Source: Nocardia cyriacigeorgica
GTDB taxonomy: Bacteria; Actinomycetota; Actinomycetes; Mycobacteriales; Mycobacteriaceae
Assembly: GCF_005863245.1 (NCBI RefSeq)
Contig: NZ_VBUT01000016.1
Location: 1-63,026, forward strand
Length of the DNA stretch: 63,026 nt
Direction of reading: 5' to 3'
Numbering within the stretch: the stretch's first letter is position 1; the number at the start of each line of letters is the position of its first letter. This document shows, piece after piece, positions 36,765 through 45,288 of the stretch. Position numbers and translations under genes: made by a program. The notes below the pieces were generated by a model. The model made no database searches. It saw nothing but the letters and a program-made list of their open reading frames with translations, and was not told the DNA's origin.

Positions 36765-38177
36765 TCACAATTTGTCGGCGGTGCGCCGCGGCATCAGCGC
36801 GCACGCGAGCACCGTCAGGATGGTCGTCACCAGCACCGCGATGAACACCAGATGCACGGCGTCGGCGAGCAGGTCCGGTGTGGGGCTGTCGGTGTCGCCG
36901 ATGCGCGCGTTGACGATCGCGCCGAACACCGCCACACCCACGGCGCTGCCCAGCGAGCGCGCGAACATATTCGCCGAGGTGACCACGCCCCGTTCGCTCC
37001 ACTCGGCGCTGGTCTGCGCGGCGATCAGGGTGGGAGTGGCGACCAGGCCCATGCCGGATCCGATGACGAAACAGGACGCCGCGACCTGCCACAGCGGGCT
37101 CTGCGCGGTAATCAACAGCATCGAGGCGGCACCGGCGGCCGCCAGTGTGCTGCCGATCAGTGCGGTATTGCGGAACCCGAGCCGCAGATACACCCTTCCG
37201 GCCTGCGAGGCGGCCAGCGGCCAGCCGAGAGTGAGCGCGCCGACGGTCAACCCGGCCACCAGCGCCCCGGTGCCCAGCACACCTTGGGCGAACGTCGGAA
37301 CGTAGGAGGTGAGCCCCAGCAGCAGCGCACCGACCATCAACGACACCGCACTACTGGCCACCACCACCCGCCGGGTGAACAACCACAGCGGCAGGATCGG
37401 GTGCTCGGCCCGGCGCTGCACCCAGATGAACAGCCCGATCACCACCACACCGCCGGCGAAGATCGCGATACTGGCAGGCGACTGCCACGCCCACGCCTGC
37501 CCGCCTTCGAGCAGCCCGAGAATCAACGCACCCGCTCCCAGGGTGAGCAGGGTGGCGCCCAGGTAGTCCACCCGCTGACGTCGTCGCGGCGCGGTCTCGG
37601 TGAACTTGCGCAGCAGCATCCAGCCCGCCAGCGCCGAGATCGGGATATTGATCAGGAAGATCCACTGCCAGCCGATGTACTCGGCGAATACCCCGCCCAG
37701 CAGCGGTCCCGCCACCGACGACATCGCCCACACGCTGGCCAGGTAGCCCTGCACCTTCGCGCGTTCGGCGAGGTTGTAGAGGTCGCCGGCGATGGTCATC
37801 GTCATCGGCTGGATGGCGCCGGCGCCGACGCCCTGGATGGCGCGGAAGATGATCAGGCCGAGCATGCTGCCCGCCAGCCCGCACAGCAGCGACCCGAGCG
37901 CGAACACCCCGATCCCGAACAGGATCACCGGTTTGCGCCCGACGATGTCGGAGAGTTTGCCGTAGATCGGCACCGTCACGGCCTGGGCCAGCAGATAGAT
38001 GGAGAACAGCCACGGGAACTGGGCGAAGCCGCCGAGGCTTTCGGTGATGGTGAGGACGGCGGTCGCGATGATCGTCGAATCGAGCGCGACCAGCGAGGTG
38101 GCCAGCATCAGGGAACCGAGGACAGCACCGCGTTCCGACCGCAGGCCAACCGCTGATTCCGCTGTATCCGTCACCAT
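36765..38177 (-). CDS. DHA2-type MFS efflux transporter (EmrB/QacA family)
   Basis: A 470-residue multidrug-type transporter with 13-14 hydrophobic segments. Signatures are SLVALDSTIIATAVLTI in helix 1, GKLSDIVGRKPVILFGIGVF in loop 2-3, FRAIQGVGAGAIQPMTMTI, and VAGPLLGGVFAEYIGWQWIFLINIPI (motif C). It starts 76 bases after the kshB stop on the same strand and may belong to the kshB transcript, in which case a role in steroid or intermediate transport is possible. Confidence 0.88.
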   Translation of the reverse strand: MVTDTAESAVGLRSERGAVLGSLMLATSLVALDSTIIATAVLTITESLGGFAQFPWLFSIYLLAQAVTVPIYGKLSDIVGRKPVILFGIGVFALGSLLCGLAGSMLGLIIFRAIQGVGAGAIQPMTMTIAGDLYNLAERAKVQGYLASVWAMSSVAGPLLGGVFAEYIGWQWIFLINIPISALAGWMLLRKFTETAPRRRQRVDYLGATLLTLGAGALILGLLEGGQAWAWQSPASIAIFAGGVVVIGLFIWVQRRAEHPILPLWLFTRRVVVASSAVSLMVGALLLGLTSYVPTFAQGVLGTGALVAGLTVGALTLGWPLAASQAGRVYLRLGFRNTALIGSTLAAAGAASMLLITAQSPLWQVAASCFVIGSGMGLVATPTLIAAQTSAEWSERGVVTSANMFARSLGSAVGVAVFGAIVNARIGDTDSPTPDLLADAVHLVFIAVLVTTILTVLACALMPRRTADKL

Positions 38178-38253
38178 CGGCGGCCCCTATCGTTCGCTCG
38201 AGTAAACAACTCGAACGAACACCGGCGCCACCGGAATATTCCTGGCAGCTGCA

Positions 38254-39303
38254 TCAGAAGCGGATCTTCAGCTGGTCGCTGCGCGGCCGCGCCTGGCAGC
38301 CGAGGATGTAGCCGGCGTCGATGTCCTCCTGGTCGAGGATCGCGCTCGGCGGCATATCGACCTCGCCTTCGACCACCGTGCACGCGCAGGACCCGCATTC
38401 GCCCTCGCGGCAGGAGTAGGGCACATCGAGTCCCTTCGACAGCATGATGTCGACGAGGGTGCGCGAGCGCGGCCAGTCCATCTGGTGCACCTCGCCGTCG
38501 AGTTCCACCGCCACCGCGGCGGAGTCCTCGTCCGGATCGACGTCGTCGATCTCGGCGAACGGGTCACCCGAGAGCGAGGTGAAGACCTCGGTCCGCACCC
38601 GCTCGCGCGGCCACCCCGCGCCGGTCAGCGCGTCGCTCACCGCGGCCATGAACGGCGCGGGGCCGCAGATGAACGATTCGTACGCGCCGAACGGTTCGGC
38701 GAAGGCGGCCAATTGGGCGGGGGTGGGCAGGCCTTGCAGCGTTTCCAGCCGATGCACCACCGTCAGCCGATCGGAGTGGCGTTCCACGAGTGCGCGCAGC
38801 TCATCGGCGAAGATCACCGAATCCTGATCGCGGTTGGCGTAATACAGCACGACGCGGCCCGAGCCCTCGGCCAGCGCGGACCGCAGGATCGACATCACCG
38901 GGGTGATGCCGCTGCCCGCCGCCCACAGCAGGAAATCGGTATCGAGCGAGTCGGGGGTGAAGGTGCCCGACGGCGGCAGCACCTCGAGTGCGTCACCTGC
39001 GGAGACGTTGTCGCACAACCAGTTCGAGCCGTAACCATCGGCTGTGCGTTTGACCGTGACCTTCGGCGCATCGTCGGCGTAGGGCGAGCTGGCCAGCGAA
39101 TAGCAGCGAGCCACTGAGCCGGTCTGCTCGCTCGGGATGCGCACCGTGAGGAACTGTCCCGGACGGTAGCGGAAGCGGTCCGCGACCTCGTCCGGAATCT
39201 CGAACACCAGCGAGCGGGCGTCGGCGGTTTCCTCGATCACCTCGGTCACCCGCAGCGTCACCGCGCGCGAGCTGCGCGGTAGATCAACAGTCGCCGTTGT
39301 CAC
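38254..39303 (-). CDS. kshB: 3-ketosteroid 9-alpha-hydroxylase reductase KshB
   Basis: A 349-residue electron-transfer protein. It combines a ferredoxin-NADP+-reductase-like FAD domain (FRYRPGQFLTVRIP, RCYSLASSPYADD), an NADH domain (LLWAAGSGITPVMSILRSAL, YESFICGPAPFM) and a C-terminal plant-type [2Fe-2S] domain (SCREGECGSCAC and a later LGCQARP). This order and the HQMDWPRSRTLVDIMLSKGLDVP linker match KshB/HmpA of mycobacteria and Rhodococcus. It would pass electrons to KshA, encoded at 54831-56000. A phenylacetate or other ring-oxygenase reductase is the alternative, but kshA in the same island argues for KshB. Confidence 0.9.
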   Translation of the reverse strand: MTTATVDLPRSSRAVTLRVTEVIEETADARSLVFEIPDEVADRFRYRPGQFLTVRIPSEQTGSVARCYSLASSPYADDAPKVTVKRTADGYGSNWLCDNVSAGDALEVLPPSGTFTPDSLDTDFLLWAAGSGITPVMSILRSALAEGSGRVVLYYANRDQDSVIFADELRALVERHSDRLTVVHRLETLQGLPTPAQLAAFAEPFGAYESFICGPAPFMAAVSDALTGAGWPRERVRTEVFTSLSGDPFAEIDDVDPDEDSAAVAVELDGEVHQMDWPRSRTLVDIMLSKGLDVPYSCREGECGSCACTVVEGEVDMPPSAILDQEDIDAGYILGCQARPRSDQLKIRF

Positions 39304-39375
39304 TTCTTCCTCCTGCGGTCACGAATGGGCGCCGAGGTTATGCTCGCCGATCCCGGCGGCCCGATGGGCGCGCGC

Positions 39376-39390
39376 TCCCGATGGCCGGGA
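39376..39390. promoter_or_regulatory. Steroid-island palindrome, site 1
   Basis: TCCCGATGGCCGGGA lies between the divergent kshB and SDR genes. Its outer arms TCCCG and CGGGA are perfectly symmetric. Confidence 0.5.
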
Positions 39391-39404
39391 CGCCGCCGTC
39401 GACC

Positions 39405-39419
39405 GCCCGCTCACCGGGA
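39405..39419. promoter_or_regulatory. Steroid-island palindrome, site 2
   Basis: GCCCGCTCACCGGGA, read on the minus strand, is TCCCGGTGAGCGGGC and is identical to the 15-mer before kshA at 56130-56144. It lies 72 bases upstream of the SDR start. Confidence 0.65.
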
Positions 39420-39491
39420 AGCTGCGCCGCAGCGCGGCTCGACTCGCCTTACCGTCACGCCGGTGAGCAGTCGATTCCCCGGGAGCATCCC

Positions 39492-40289
39492 ATGAACCGC
39501 ATGCAGGACAAGGTCGCGTTGATCACCGGCGCCGCGCGTGGGATGGGGCGCACCCACTGCCGCAGGCTGGCCGAAGAAGGCGCCGACATCATCGCGCTGG
39601 ATCTGGCAGCCTCGGCCGATGATCTCGCCGCCACGGCGAAGGAGGTGGAGGGCCTCGGGCGCCGGTGCGTCACCGCATTCGCCGATGTGCGCGATCAGGA
39701 CTCGCTCGACGCCGCCGTCGCCGCGGGAGCGGGTCGCCTCGGCCGCCTCGATGTGATCGTCGCCAATGCCGGCATCTACGCCGATCTCGGCCCGTCGTGG
39801 GAACTGACCGACGCCGCCTGGCAGCGCACGCTCGACATCAATCTCACCGGTGTCTGGCATACCGTGCGGGCCGGCGCGCCGTATCTGCCGAACGGCGCCT
39901 CGATCGTCATCGTCAGCTCCACCAACGGCCTCAAAGGCGGTGCGAATGCGGCGCACTATTCGGCCAGCAAGCATGCCGTGGTCGGACTCGCCCGCACCCT
40001 CGCCAATGAGATGGGACCGCTGGGCATCCGGGTCAACACCGTGCATCCGGGCTCGGTCGGCACGCCGATGATCCTGAACGAGAGCGTGTTCGCGAAGTTG
40101 CGCCCGGACCTGACCCATCCGACCGAGGCCGACGCGGCCGAGGCGCTCGCGCAACGCAATCTGCTGCCCGTGCCCTGGGTCGACCCGGTCGACGTCAGCA
40201 ACGCGGTGGTGTTCCTCGCATCCGACGAGTCCCGTTATGTCACGGGAACCCAGCTCGTCGTGGATGCCGGACTGACTCAGAAGGTGTGA
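39492..40289 (+). CDS. Mycofactocin-coupled SDR oxidoreductase
   Basis: A 265-residue short-chain dehydrogenase. It shows TGAARGMGRTHCRRLAEEGADIIALD, NAG, Ser...YSASK and the C-terminal extension VPWVDPVDVSNAVVFLASDESRYVTGTQLVVDAG, together with the ADVRD region. These mark the mycofactocin-dependent subfamily, in which NAD is not exchangeable and electrons pass to mycofactocin. The ATG follows GGGAGCATCCC. It is divergent from kshB and forms an operon with the next SDR. The substrate is probably a steroid alcohol at C3, C17 or the side chain. Confidence 0.88.
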   Translation: MNRMQDKVALITGAARGMGRTHCRRLAEEGADIIALDLAASADDLAATAKEVEGLGRRCVTAFADVRDQDSLDAAVAAGAGRLGRLDVIVANAGIYADLGPSWELTDAAWQRTLDINLTGVWHTVRAGAPYLPNGASIVIVSSTNGLKGGANAAHYSASKHAVVGLARTLANEMGPLGIRVNTVHPGSVGTPMILNESVFAKLRPDLTHPTEADAAEALAQRNLLPVPWVDPVDVSNAVVFLASDESRYVTGTQLVVDAGLTQKV

Positions 40290-40290
40290 T

Positions 40291-41118
40291 ATGGGACGAG
40301 TTTCAGGCAAGGTCGCGCTGGTCACCGGCGCGGCGCGGGGGATCGGGCGCGCGCAGGCGGTGCGACTGGCCGAAGAAGGCGCCGACATCGTCGCGCTCGA
40401 CATCTGCGCGCCGGTCGAAACGGTGATCATCCCACCGGCCACGCCGGAGGATCTGGCGGAGACCGCGCGGGCGGTCGAGGCGGTCGGCGCGAAGGTGGTG
40501 ACGGCGACGGTCGACGTGCGTGACGGCGCGGCTCTGCGCGCGGCGACCGATGCCGCCGTCGCCGAACTCGGCGGCCTCGACATCGTCTGTGCCACCGCGG
40601 GTATCACCTCCAGCGCCCCGGCATTGGAGTTGAGCGAAGCGGCCTGGCAGACGATGCTCGACGTCAACCTCACCGGCGTCTGGCAGACCTGTAAGGCCGC
40701 CACCCCGCATCTCATCGAACGTGGTGGCGGCTCGATGATCCTCACCAGTTCCATTGCCGGTCTGCGCGGGCTGGTGGGCGTCGCCCATTACACCGCCGCC
40801 AAACACGGCGTGGTCGGGCTGATGCGTTCGCTCGCCAAGGAATTGGCGCCCCACCAGGTGCGGGTGAATTCGGTGCACCCCACCAACGTCGATACGCCGA
40901 TGATTCAGAACGACATGGTGCGCAAGGTCTTCCGGCCCGACTGCGAACATCCGACGCGCGCGGAATTCGCCGAAGCCGCCATGTCGATGAATATGCTGTC
41001 GATTCCGTGGGTGGAGCCGATCGATATCGCCAATGCCTCGCTGTTTCTCGCCTCCGACGAGGCGCGCTATATCACGGCGGTGACGTTGCCGGTGGATGCG
41101 GGGAGCACTCAGCGGTAG
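40291..41118 (+). CDS. Mycofactocin-coupled SDR oxidoreductase
   Basis: A 275-residue SDR that begins one base after the stop of the preceding SDR gene. It has the full mycofactocin-type insertion after the second strand (LDICAPVETVIIPPATPEDLAETARAVEA), the TVDVRD segment, Ser...YTAAK, and HPTNVDTPMIQND plus SIPWVEPIDIANASLFLASDEARYITAVTLPVDAG at the C-terminus. The two SDRs are paralogues but clearly diverged, so they may oxidise different hydroxyls. A perfect terminator hairpin follows. Confidence 0.9.
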   Translation: MGRVSGKVALVTGAARGIGRAQAVRLAEEGADIVALDICAPVETVIIPPATPEDLAETARAVEAVGAKVVTATVDVRDGAALRAATDAAVAELGGLDIVCATAGITSSAPALELSEAAWQTMLDVNLTGVWQTCKAATPHLIERGGGSMILTSSIAGLRGLVGVAHYTAAKHGVVGLMRSLAKELAPHQVRVNSVHPTNVDTPMIQNDMVRKVFRPDCEHPTRAEFAEAAMSMNMLSIPWVEPIDIANASLFLASDEARYITAVTLPVDAGSTQR

Positions 41119-41196
41119 AGGTTCACCCTTGCGGGTCCGGGGGCCTTGGCGATCGCCCGCCCGCGCTTATGCCCTCCGGGATCTCTGCATCAAAAT

Positions 41197-41228
41197 AGTT
41201 CGGCCCCATCATCTGATGGGGCCGAACT
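41197..41228. terminator. Bidirectional stem-loop terminator
   Basis: AGTTCGGCCCCATCA and TGATGGGGCCGAACT are perfect complements separated by two bases. The hairpin lies between convergent SDR and hsaD genes and is preceded by AAAAT. Confidence 0.8.
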
Positions 41229-41255
41229 GCGTCAGATCCTGTCTACGGAGCCGAA

Positions 41256-42119
41256 TCACTCCTTACGCAGCAGGAACGCCCGCACCGCTGACTCGAACGC
41301 TTCCTTCTGCTCGATCATCGCCCAATGCCCGCAATTGGGGAACACATGCAATTCCGCGCGCGGAATCGTGCGCATCGGAATCAACGCCATATCCAGCGGA
41401 CTCACCCGGTCGTCGCGACCCCAGGTCAGCAGGGTCGGCGCCTTGACCTTGTGCAGCATCGCCCACGGCGGGGGAGCGTCGGAGGCTTCCATCGCGCGCA
41501 CCATGGCGGTGAACGCGGCCTTGCTGTACATCCGGCGGGCACTGTCGAGGGTTTCCGGATCGGTGGCCTGCGTCCAGCGTTCCTCGATGAGTTCCTCGGT
41601 GACCAGCGCCGGGTCGTACACCATCGAATGCAGCCATTCGATGAGCCGAGCCCGCGTCGGGTTCTCGGTGAACTCCTGTAGCAGCTTGATGCCCTCACCC
41701 GGTCCCGGGCTGAAAATGTTCTTGCCGATCCCGCCGATCGTCACCAGTTTGCCGACCTTGTTCGGTTGCGCGATCGCGTAATTCAACGCCACCCCGCCAC
41801 CCATCGAATTGCCGATGATATCCACCCGATCGAGCCCGAGCGCGTCGACGAACCGGCCTACCGCCTCCAGCGCGGTGACCATCGGATGCCCACCGAAATC
41901 GTCACTCACCCCGAAACCGGGAAATTCCAGGATCAAACACCGGAAGTCCTCGGCGAACACCCCGAGATTCCCGCGGAAATTCCGCCACCCCGTCACCCCC
42001 GGCCCTGACCCGTGCAGCAACAGCAGCGGCGCCCCCTGCCCGGCCTCGTGATACCGCAGCACCCCCGCCTCGGTCCGCACCTCCCGCAGCGTGCCCTCAT
42101 AACTCAGGTCCGAAGACAT
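41256..42119 (-). CDS. hsaD: Meta-cleavage product hydrolase HsaD-like
   Basis: A 287-residue alpha/beta hydrolase of the C-C bond hydrolase group (HsaD/BphD). The oxyanion motif LLLLHGSGPGVTGWRNFRGNL is diagnostic. The nucleophile is S105 in GNSMGGG, the acid D236 in WGRDD, and the His is H265 in NCGHWAM. In steroid catabolism HsaD splits the ring-opened 4,9-DSHA. The ATG at 42119 is preferred because GGAGG lies at correct distance; a TTG two codons upstream is weaker. It is a single-gene unit with its own promoter, unlike the hsaACDB operon of mycobacteria. Confidence 0.88.
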   Translation of the reverse strand: MSSDLSYEGTLREVRTEAGVLRYHEAGQGAPLLLLHGSGPGVTGWRNFRGNLGVFAEDFRCLILEFPGFGVSDDFGGHPMVTALEAVGRFVDALGLDRVDIIGNSMGGGVALNYAIAQPNKVGKLVTIGGIGKNIFSPGPGEGIKLLQEFTENPTRARLIEWLHSMVYDPALVTEELIEERWTQATDPETLDSARRMYSKAAFTAMVRAMEASDAPPPWAMLHKVKAPTLLTWGRDDRVSPLDMALIPMRTIPRAELHVFPNCGHWAMIEQKEAFESAVRAFLLRKE

Positions 42120-42185
42120 ACCCAACCTCCATCTCAGTCGTTCACCCCCACGTTGCCACTCCCGCCCCCGATCCCGGCCCCCCTG

Positions 42186-42200
42186 TTCCGTTCAGCGGGC
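42186..42200. promoter_or_regulatory. Steroid-island palindrome, site 3 (hsaD promoter)
   Basis: TTCCGTTCAGCGGGC differs from the consensus TCCCGGTCAGCGGGA at 3 positions. It lies 67 bases upstream of the hsaD start codon. Confidence 0.45.
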
Positions 42201-42305
42201 GCACCCCGTTCCCTGCCCGAAAACCTATTCCCGCACCGGCCCATTCGTCCTGCGATCGGCGTTTCCGCACCGAGCGAACGCATCCGTGCACGAGCACGAG
42301 CACGA

Positions 42306-42331
42306 GCCGGCCGTGCACGTGCACGACCGGC
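42306..42331 (-). terminator. Palindrome after the MFS gene, possible terminator
   Basis: GCCGGCCGTGCAC and GTGCACGACCGGC are complementary with one mismatch. The palindrome starts 14 bases downstream of the MFS stop on the minus strand. No U-rich tail is present. Confidence 0.4.
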
Positions 42332-42345
42332 CCGGCCCGAAACAC

Positions 42346-43845
42346 TCAGTGGGCGAACACCAGCCCTTCCTCGCCGGGATCGGTCACCGCCGCCGGCGCG
42401 GACAGCTGGACGATCCGGCGCGGCAGCGCCACCGCGACCACCGCACCGATCACCGCGGTGGCGGCGCCGATCAGGAACGCGATGGTGTATCCGCGATCGA
42501 GGTAGAACACCGCGCCCTGGGTCATTTCCGGCGGGATCGGCGCGATGTAGGAGTTGTTCATGACCGTGAACGCGATGACGGGCAGCACGGCGGGGAACAC
42601 GCTCTGCGAGACGCCGACGATGCTGGCGGTGCTTGCCTGCAACTGCGGCGGCACGGCCTCGATCAGCAGGTTCGGGATGGAGGCGTAGGCCATGCCCATG
42701 CCGGTGCCGAAGATGCCGGCGAAGACGATCAGCAGCGGCTTGCTGTCGTGCACGAAGGCGGTCAGGGTGAAGCCGGCGGCCATCAGCAGCATGCCGGAGG
42801 CCATCAGGATGCGGGGACGCACATCGCGTCGGCCGACCAGCAGGCCGACGAGCACGCCGCCCACCACGACCATCAGACCCACCGGCGCCTGGAAGATCGC
42901 GAAACCTTCGGCGCTGACACCGAATCCGTAGCCGAGCCCGAGCGCAGCCGGTGTCATGGCCAGCATCGGCAGCAGGATGGTGAACAGCCCGCTCGATCCG
43001 TAGCAGAGTCCGGCGCCGATCGTGGTGAGCAGCACCGGCCTGCGCCCGAGCACGTCCAGGTCGATCAGCGGTTCCCGGATCATCCGCGCGGTCCCCGCCC
43101 ACGCCAGCAGCAGCACCACACCGCCGGCGAGGTAGGCCAGGGTCGAACTGTCACGCCAGCCCCAGGTCGGTCCGAAGCTCACCGCGATCAGCACGCCGGC
43201 GATACCGCCGCCGAGCAGTACCGCGCCGAGCAGATCGAGCCGCGACCGCAGCCGCACCGGCGATTCGGCGGTGGTGAGGAAGATCAGCGCACCCAGCACG
43301 GCGAGCCCGATGACGAAGAACCAGAAGATGCTGCGCCACCCGAAGTTGTCGATCAGCCACCCGGTGAGGAAGGGCGCGGGAATCGCGATCAACCCCATGC
43401 CGCTGGTCGCGATGCTGACGGCCAGCGCGATCGTCTTGGCCGGGAACACGTCCCGGATCAGCGAGTAGCTCAGGAACAGGCAGGGCACCAGCAGGCCGGT
43501 GAGCGCGCGGCCGGCGATGAGCACGGCGTAGCTACCGGCGACGGCCGACAGCAGTGAGCCCGCCGCCGCGACGGTCACACAGCCGAGCAGGGCCTTGCGC
43601 TTGCCGTACATGTCGGCGAGCTTGCCGATCAGCGGCGCGGTGACGGCTCCGACCAGCAGGAACGAGGTCAGCAGCCAGGCACCCTGGGTGGTCTGGTAGT
43701 GCGCGGCGATCGACGGTAGTGCCGTCGAGATCATCATGTAGCTCACCGCGAGCATTTCCAGTAGAAGCACGATCGAGGCGAGCGAAAAGATCAGGCGCGG
43801 GGTCCAGCGCTGCGCGATGTCGGGTGTGGGGGTGGGAGCGACCAT
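42346..43845 (-). CDS. MFS transporter, 14-helix DHA2-like
   Basis: A 499-residue membrane transporter. Helix 1 to loop 2-3 reads LEMLAVSYMMISTALPSIAAHYQTTQGAWLLTSFLLVGAVTAPLIGKLADMYGKRKALL, a DHA2 pattern with the RxLLG-type end. Further features are RALTGLLVPCLFLSYSLIRD and FLTGWLIDNFGWRSIFWFFVIGL. GAAAGGA lies 7 bases before the chosen ATG. Position between hsaD and the kstD operon, and an island-type palindrome in its promoter region, suggest import or export of steroids or their metabolites. Confidence 0.85.
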   Translation of the reverse strand: MVAPTPTPDIAQRWTPRLIFSLASIVLLLEMLAVSYMMISTALPSIAAHYQTTQGAWLLTSFLLVGAVTAPLIGKLADMYGKRKALLGCVTVAAAGSLLSAVAGSYAVLIAGRALTGLLVPCLFLSYSLIRDVFPAKTIALAVSIATSGMGLIAIPAPFLTGWLIDNFGWRSIFWFFVIGLAVLGALIFLTTAESPVRLRSRLDLLGAVLLGGGIAGVLIAVSFGPTWGWRDSSTLAYLAGGVVLLLAWAGTARMIREPLIDLDVLGRRPVLLTTIGAGLCYGSSGLFTILLPMLAMTPAALGLGYGFGVSAEGFAIFQAPVGLMVVVGGVLVGLLVGRRDVRPRILMASGMLLMAAGFTLTAFVHDSKPLLIVFAGIFGTGMGMAYASIPNLLIEAVPPQLQASTASIVGVSQSVFPAVLPVIAFTVMNNSYIAPIPPEMTQGAVFYLDRGYTIAFLIGAATAVIGAVVAVALPRRIVQLSAPAAVTDPGEEGLVFAH

Positions 43846-43941
43846 CAGCGGTCCTTTCGGGGGTGGTTCTCGCATTCGACGAATCGATCGGAATGCGTAA
43901 CCGACATCACACTTTCCCCCGGCGTGTCGCAGTGCCCGATA

Positions 43942-43956
43942 TCCCACCCACTGGGA
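43942..43956. promoter_or_regulatory. Steroid-island palindrome, site 4 (MFS promoter)
   Basis: TCCCACCCACTGGGA has symmetric TCCC/GGGA ends like the other sites but a diverged centre. It lies 97 bases upstream of the MFS start. Confidence 0.4.
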
Positions 43957-44060
43957 GACGAATATGACTGATCGACAGATCGGTGACCTGAAAACCCTTG
44001 ATGATCAGCGATTTCCGCGTGTATCACATCGGATGAATTCACGCTCGTGGCTGGAAACGG

Positions 44061-44096
44061 CGAAACCCCCGCGGACAGTACTGTCCACGGGGGCTT
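44061..44096 (-). terminator. Stem-loop terminator of the kstD-led operon
   Basis: CCCCCG-GGACAGT and ACTGTCC-CGGGGG pair around a central dyad, extended by CGAA/TTCG, with one mismatched pair. It lies about 70 bases after the SDR stop on the minus strand. Confidence 0.65.
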
Positions 44097-44164
44097 CGAT
44101 GGGAGCGCGAATTCCGTTACGTGCGCGGGAAAGACGAAATCGTGAGAATGAGAGCCTGCTCAGC

Positions 44165-44956
44165 TCACGCGTGCGTACCTCCATCGATCCGGATCTCGGT
44201 GCCGGTGATGAACGCACCGTCTTCGGAGACCAGCATGGCGATCACACCGGCCACCGCCGTGGGATCACCCATGCCCGCACCGCCCGACTCGAGATGTGTC
44301 GGCAATACCGGCGAGAGTTTCGCGAACAACGACCAATCGGCGTCGGCGGGAACGTAACCCGGTGTCGCGTCGGTGATTCCGGATTTGATGCTTCCCGGCG
44401 CGACACACACGGCGCGCAATCCCTTGCCGCCGAATTCCAGCGCGAGCGCGTGGGTGAACGACTGGATTCCGCCCTTGCTCGCCGCATACGCGGCCATATA
44501 TGGATGGGCGAACGCCGCCGACGTGGAGCTGAAATTCACCACCGACGACCGCGGATTGGCCAGCAGCGCGGGCAGCGCTTCGCGGACCACCAGAAACGTA
44601 CCGGTGAGATTGATGCCGATGATCTGATTCCACAGATCCAGACCGGTCTGCTCGGTATGCGAGGCGCGCAGAATGCCCGCGGCGTTCACCACCGAATCGA
44701 GGCCACCGAGCGTTTCCACCGCCGTCCGCACACCGTCGATCACCGACCGCTCGGTGCCGATGTCCATGGTGAGGGTAGTGAGCCGGTCCGCGGTCCCGCG
44801 TTGCTCGGCGCCGGCCTTGGTGGCGGCCAGGCCGTCGGCGGACACATCGGCCGCGACGACCGCGGCACCTTCATCGAGCAGCCGCAGCGCGGTGGCCTGC
44901 CCGATCCCTGAGGCCGCGCCGGTCACCAGCGTGCGATGGCCTTCCAATCGCTTCAT
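44165..44956 (-). CDS. SDR oxidoreductase of the steroid island
   Basis: A 263-residue classical short-chain dehydrogenase. It has the cofactor motif TGAASGIGQATALRL, NAAG, catalytic Ser...YAASK (NFSSTSAAFAHPYMAAYAASKGG) and PGSIKSGI. It lacks the mycofactocin-type insertion, so it should use free NAD(P). It is the last gene of the kstD, ksi, small Cys protein, SDR row. A 3-beta- or 17-beta-hydroxysteroid dehydrogenase role is a reasonable inference from the neighbours, not visible in the sequence alone. GAGGA precedes the ATG. Confidence 0.85.
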   Translation of the reverse strand: MKRLEGHRTLVTGAASGIGQATALRLLDEGAAVVAADVSADGLAATKAGAEQRGTADRLTTLTMDIGTERSVIDGVRTAVETLGGLDSVVNAAGILRASHTEQTGLDLWNQIIGINLTGTFLVVREALPALLANPRSSVVNFSSTSAAFAHPYMAAYAASKGGIQSFTHALALEFGGKGLRAVCVAPGSIKSGITDATPGYVPADADWSLFAKLSPVLPTHLESGGAGMGDPTAVAGVIAMLVSEDGAFITGTEIRIDGGTHA

Positions 44957-44982
44957 GAATTCTCCTCGTCTGAAAGGGTGGG

Positions 44983-45240
44983 TCAGCCGATCCGGCCGGG
45001 GACCGGTTCGTGCCGTAGTTCGTCGGTGGCCAACGCGCCCTTGGCGACCGCCGCCTCGATCGAATCGCGCAGCGCCGGGCAGGTCGGAATCCATTTGCTG
45101 TGCTCACCGAGCGCGGCCCGCCGGGCGAATTCCGGGCAGGCCGATTCGGCCTCGTCGAGCCACTGCACGCTGGTGTGGCTCGGACTGAACTTCTCCACCA
45201 GGACGCGGTTACCGCATGTGCCGCACTGTATCGCTTGCAT
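44983..45240 (-). CDS. Small Cys-rich protein (CGTCG) in the kstD operon
   Basis: An 85-residue protein starting MQAIQCGTCGNRVLVEKFSP. It has CGTCG at the N-terminus and two later single cysteines (ESACPEF, IPTCPAL), suggesting a zinc or iron-sulfur site. It sits between the isomerase and the SDR genes with short gaps on both sides (26 and 48 bases), so it is almost certainly co-transcribed with the steroid genes. No known function is recognised; a small electron carrier or a scaffold are both possible. Confidence 0.7.
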   Translation of the reverse strand: MQAIQCGTCGNRVLVEKFSPSHTSVQWLDEAESACPEFARRAALGEHSKWIPTCPALRDSIEAAVAKGALATDELRHEPVPGRIG

Positions 45241-45288
45241 CTGGATGCTCCTCGTCAGCGCACCGGCGGCGCGCTTGGCGTGTTCGGT

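Larger units (their letters stand above)
43846..44164. other. Promoter and terminator region
   Basis: This 319-base stretch has no supported gene. It holds the promoter of the minus-strand MFS gene with one island-type palindrome, and the terminator of the kstD-led operon. Confidence 0.5.

Noticed and set aside
42285..42306. Tandem GAGCAC hexamers as an origin or iteron array
   Set aside because: Only three or four copies exist in a GC-rich gap next to a terminator-like palindrome; no replication gene is near.
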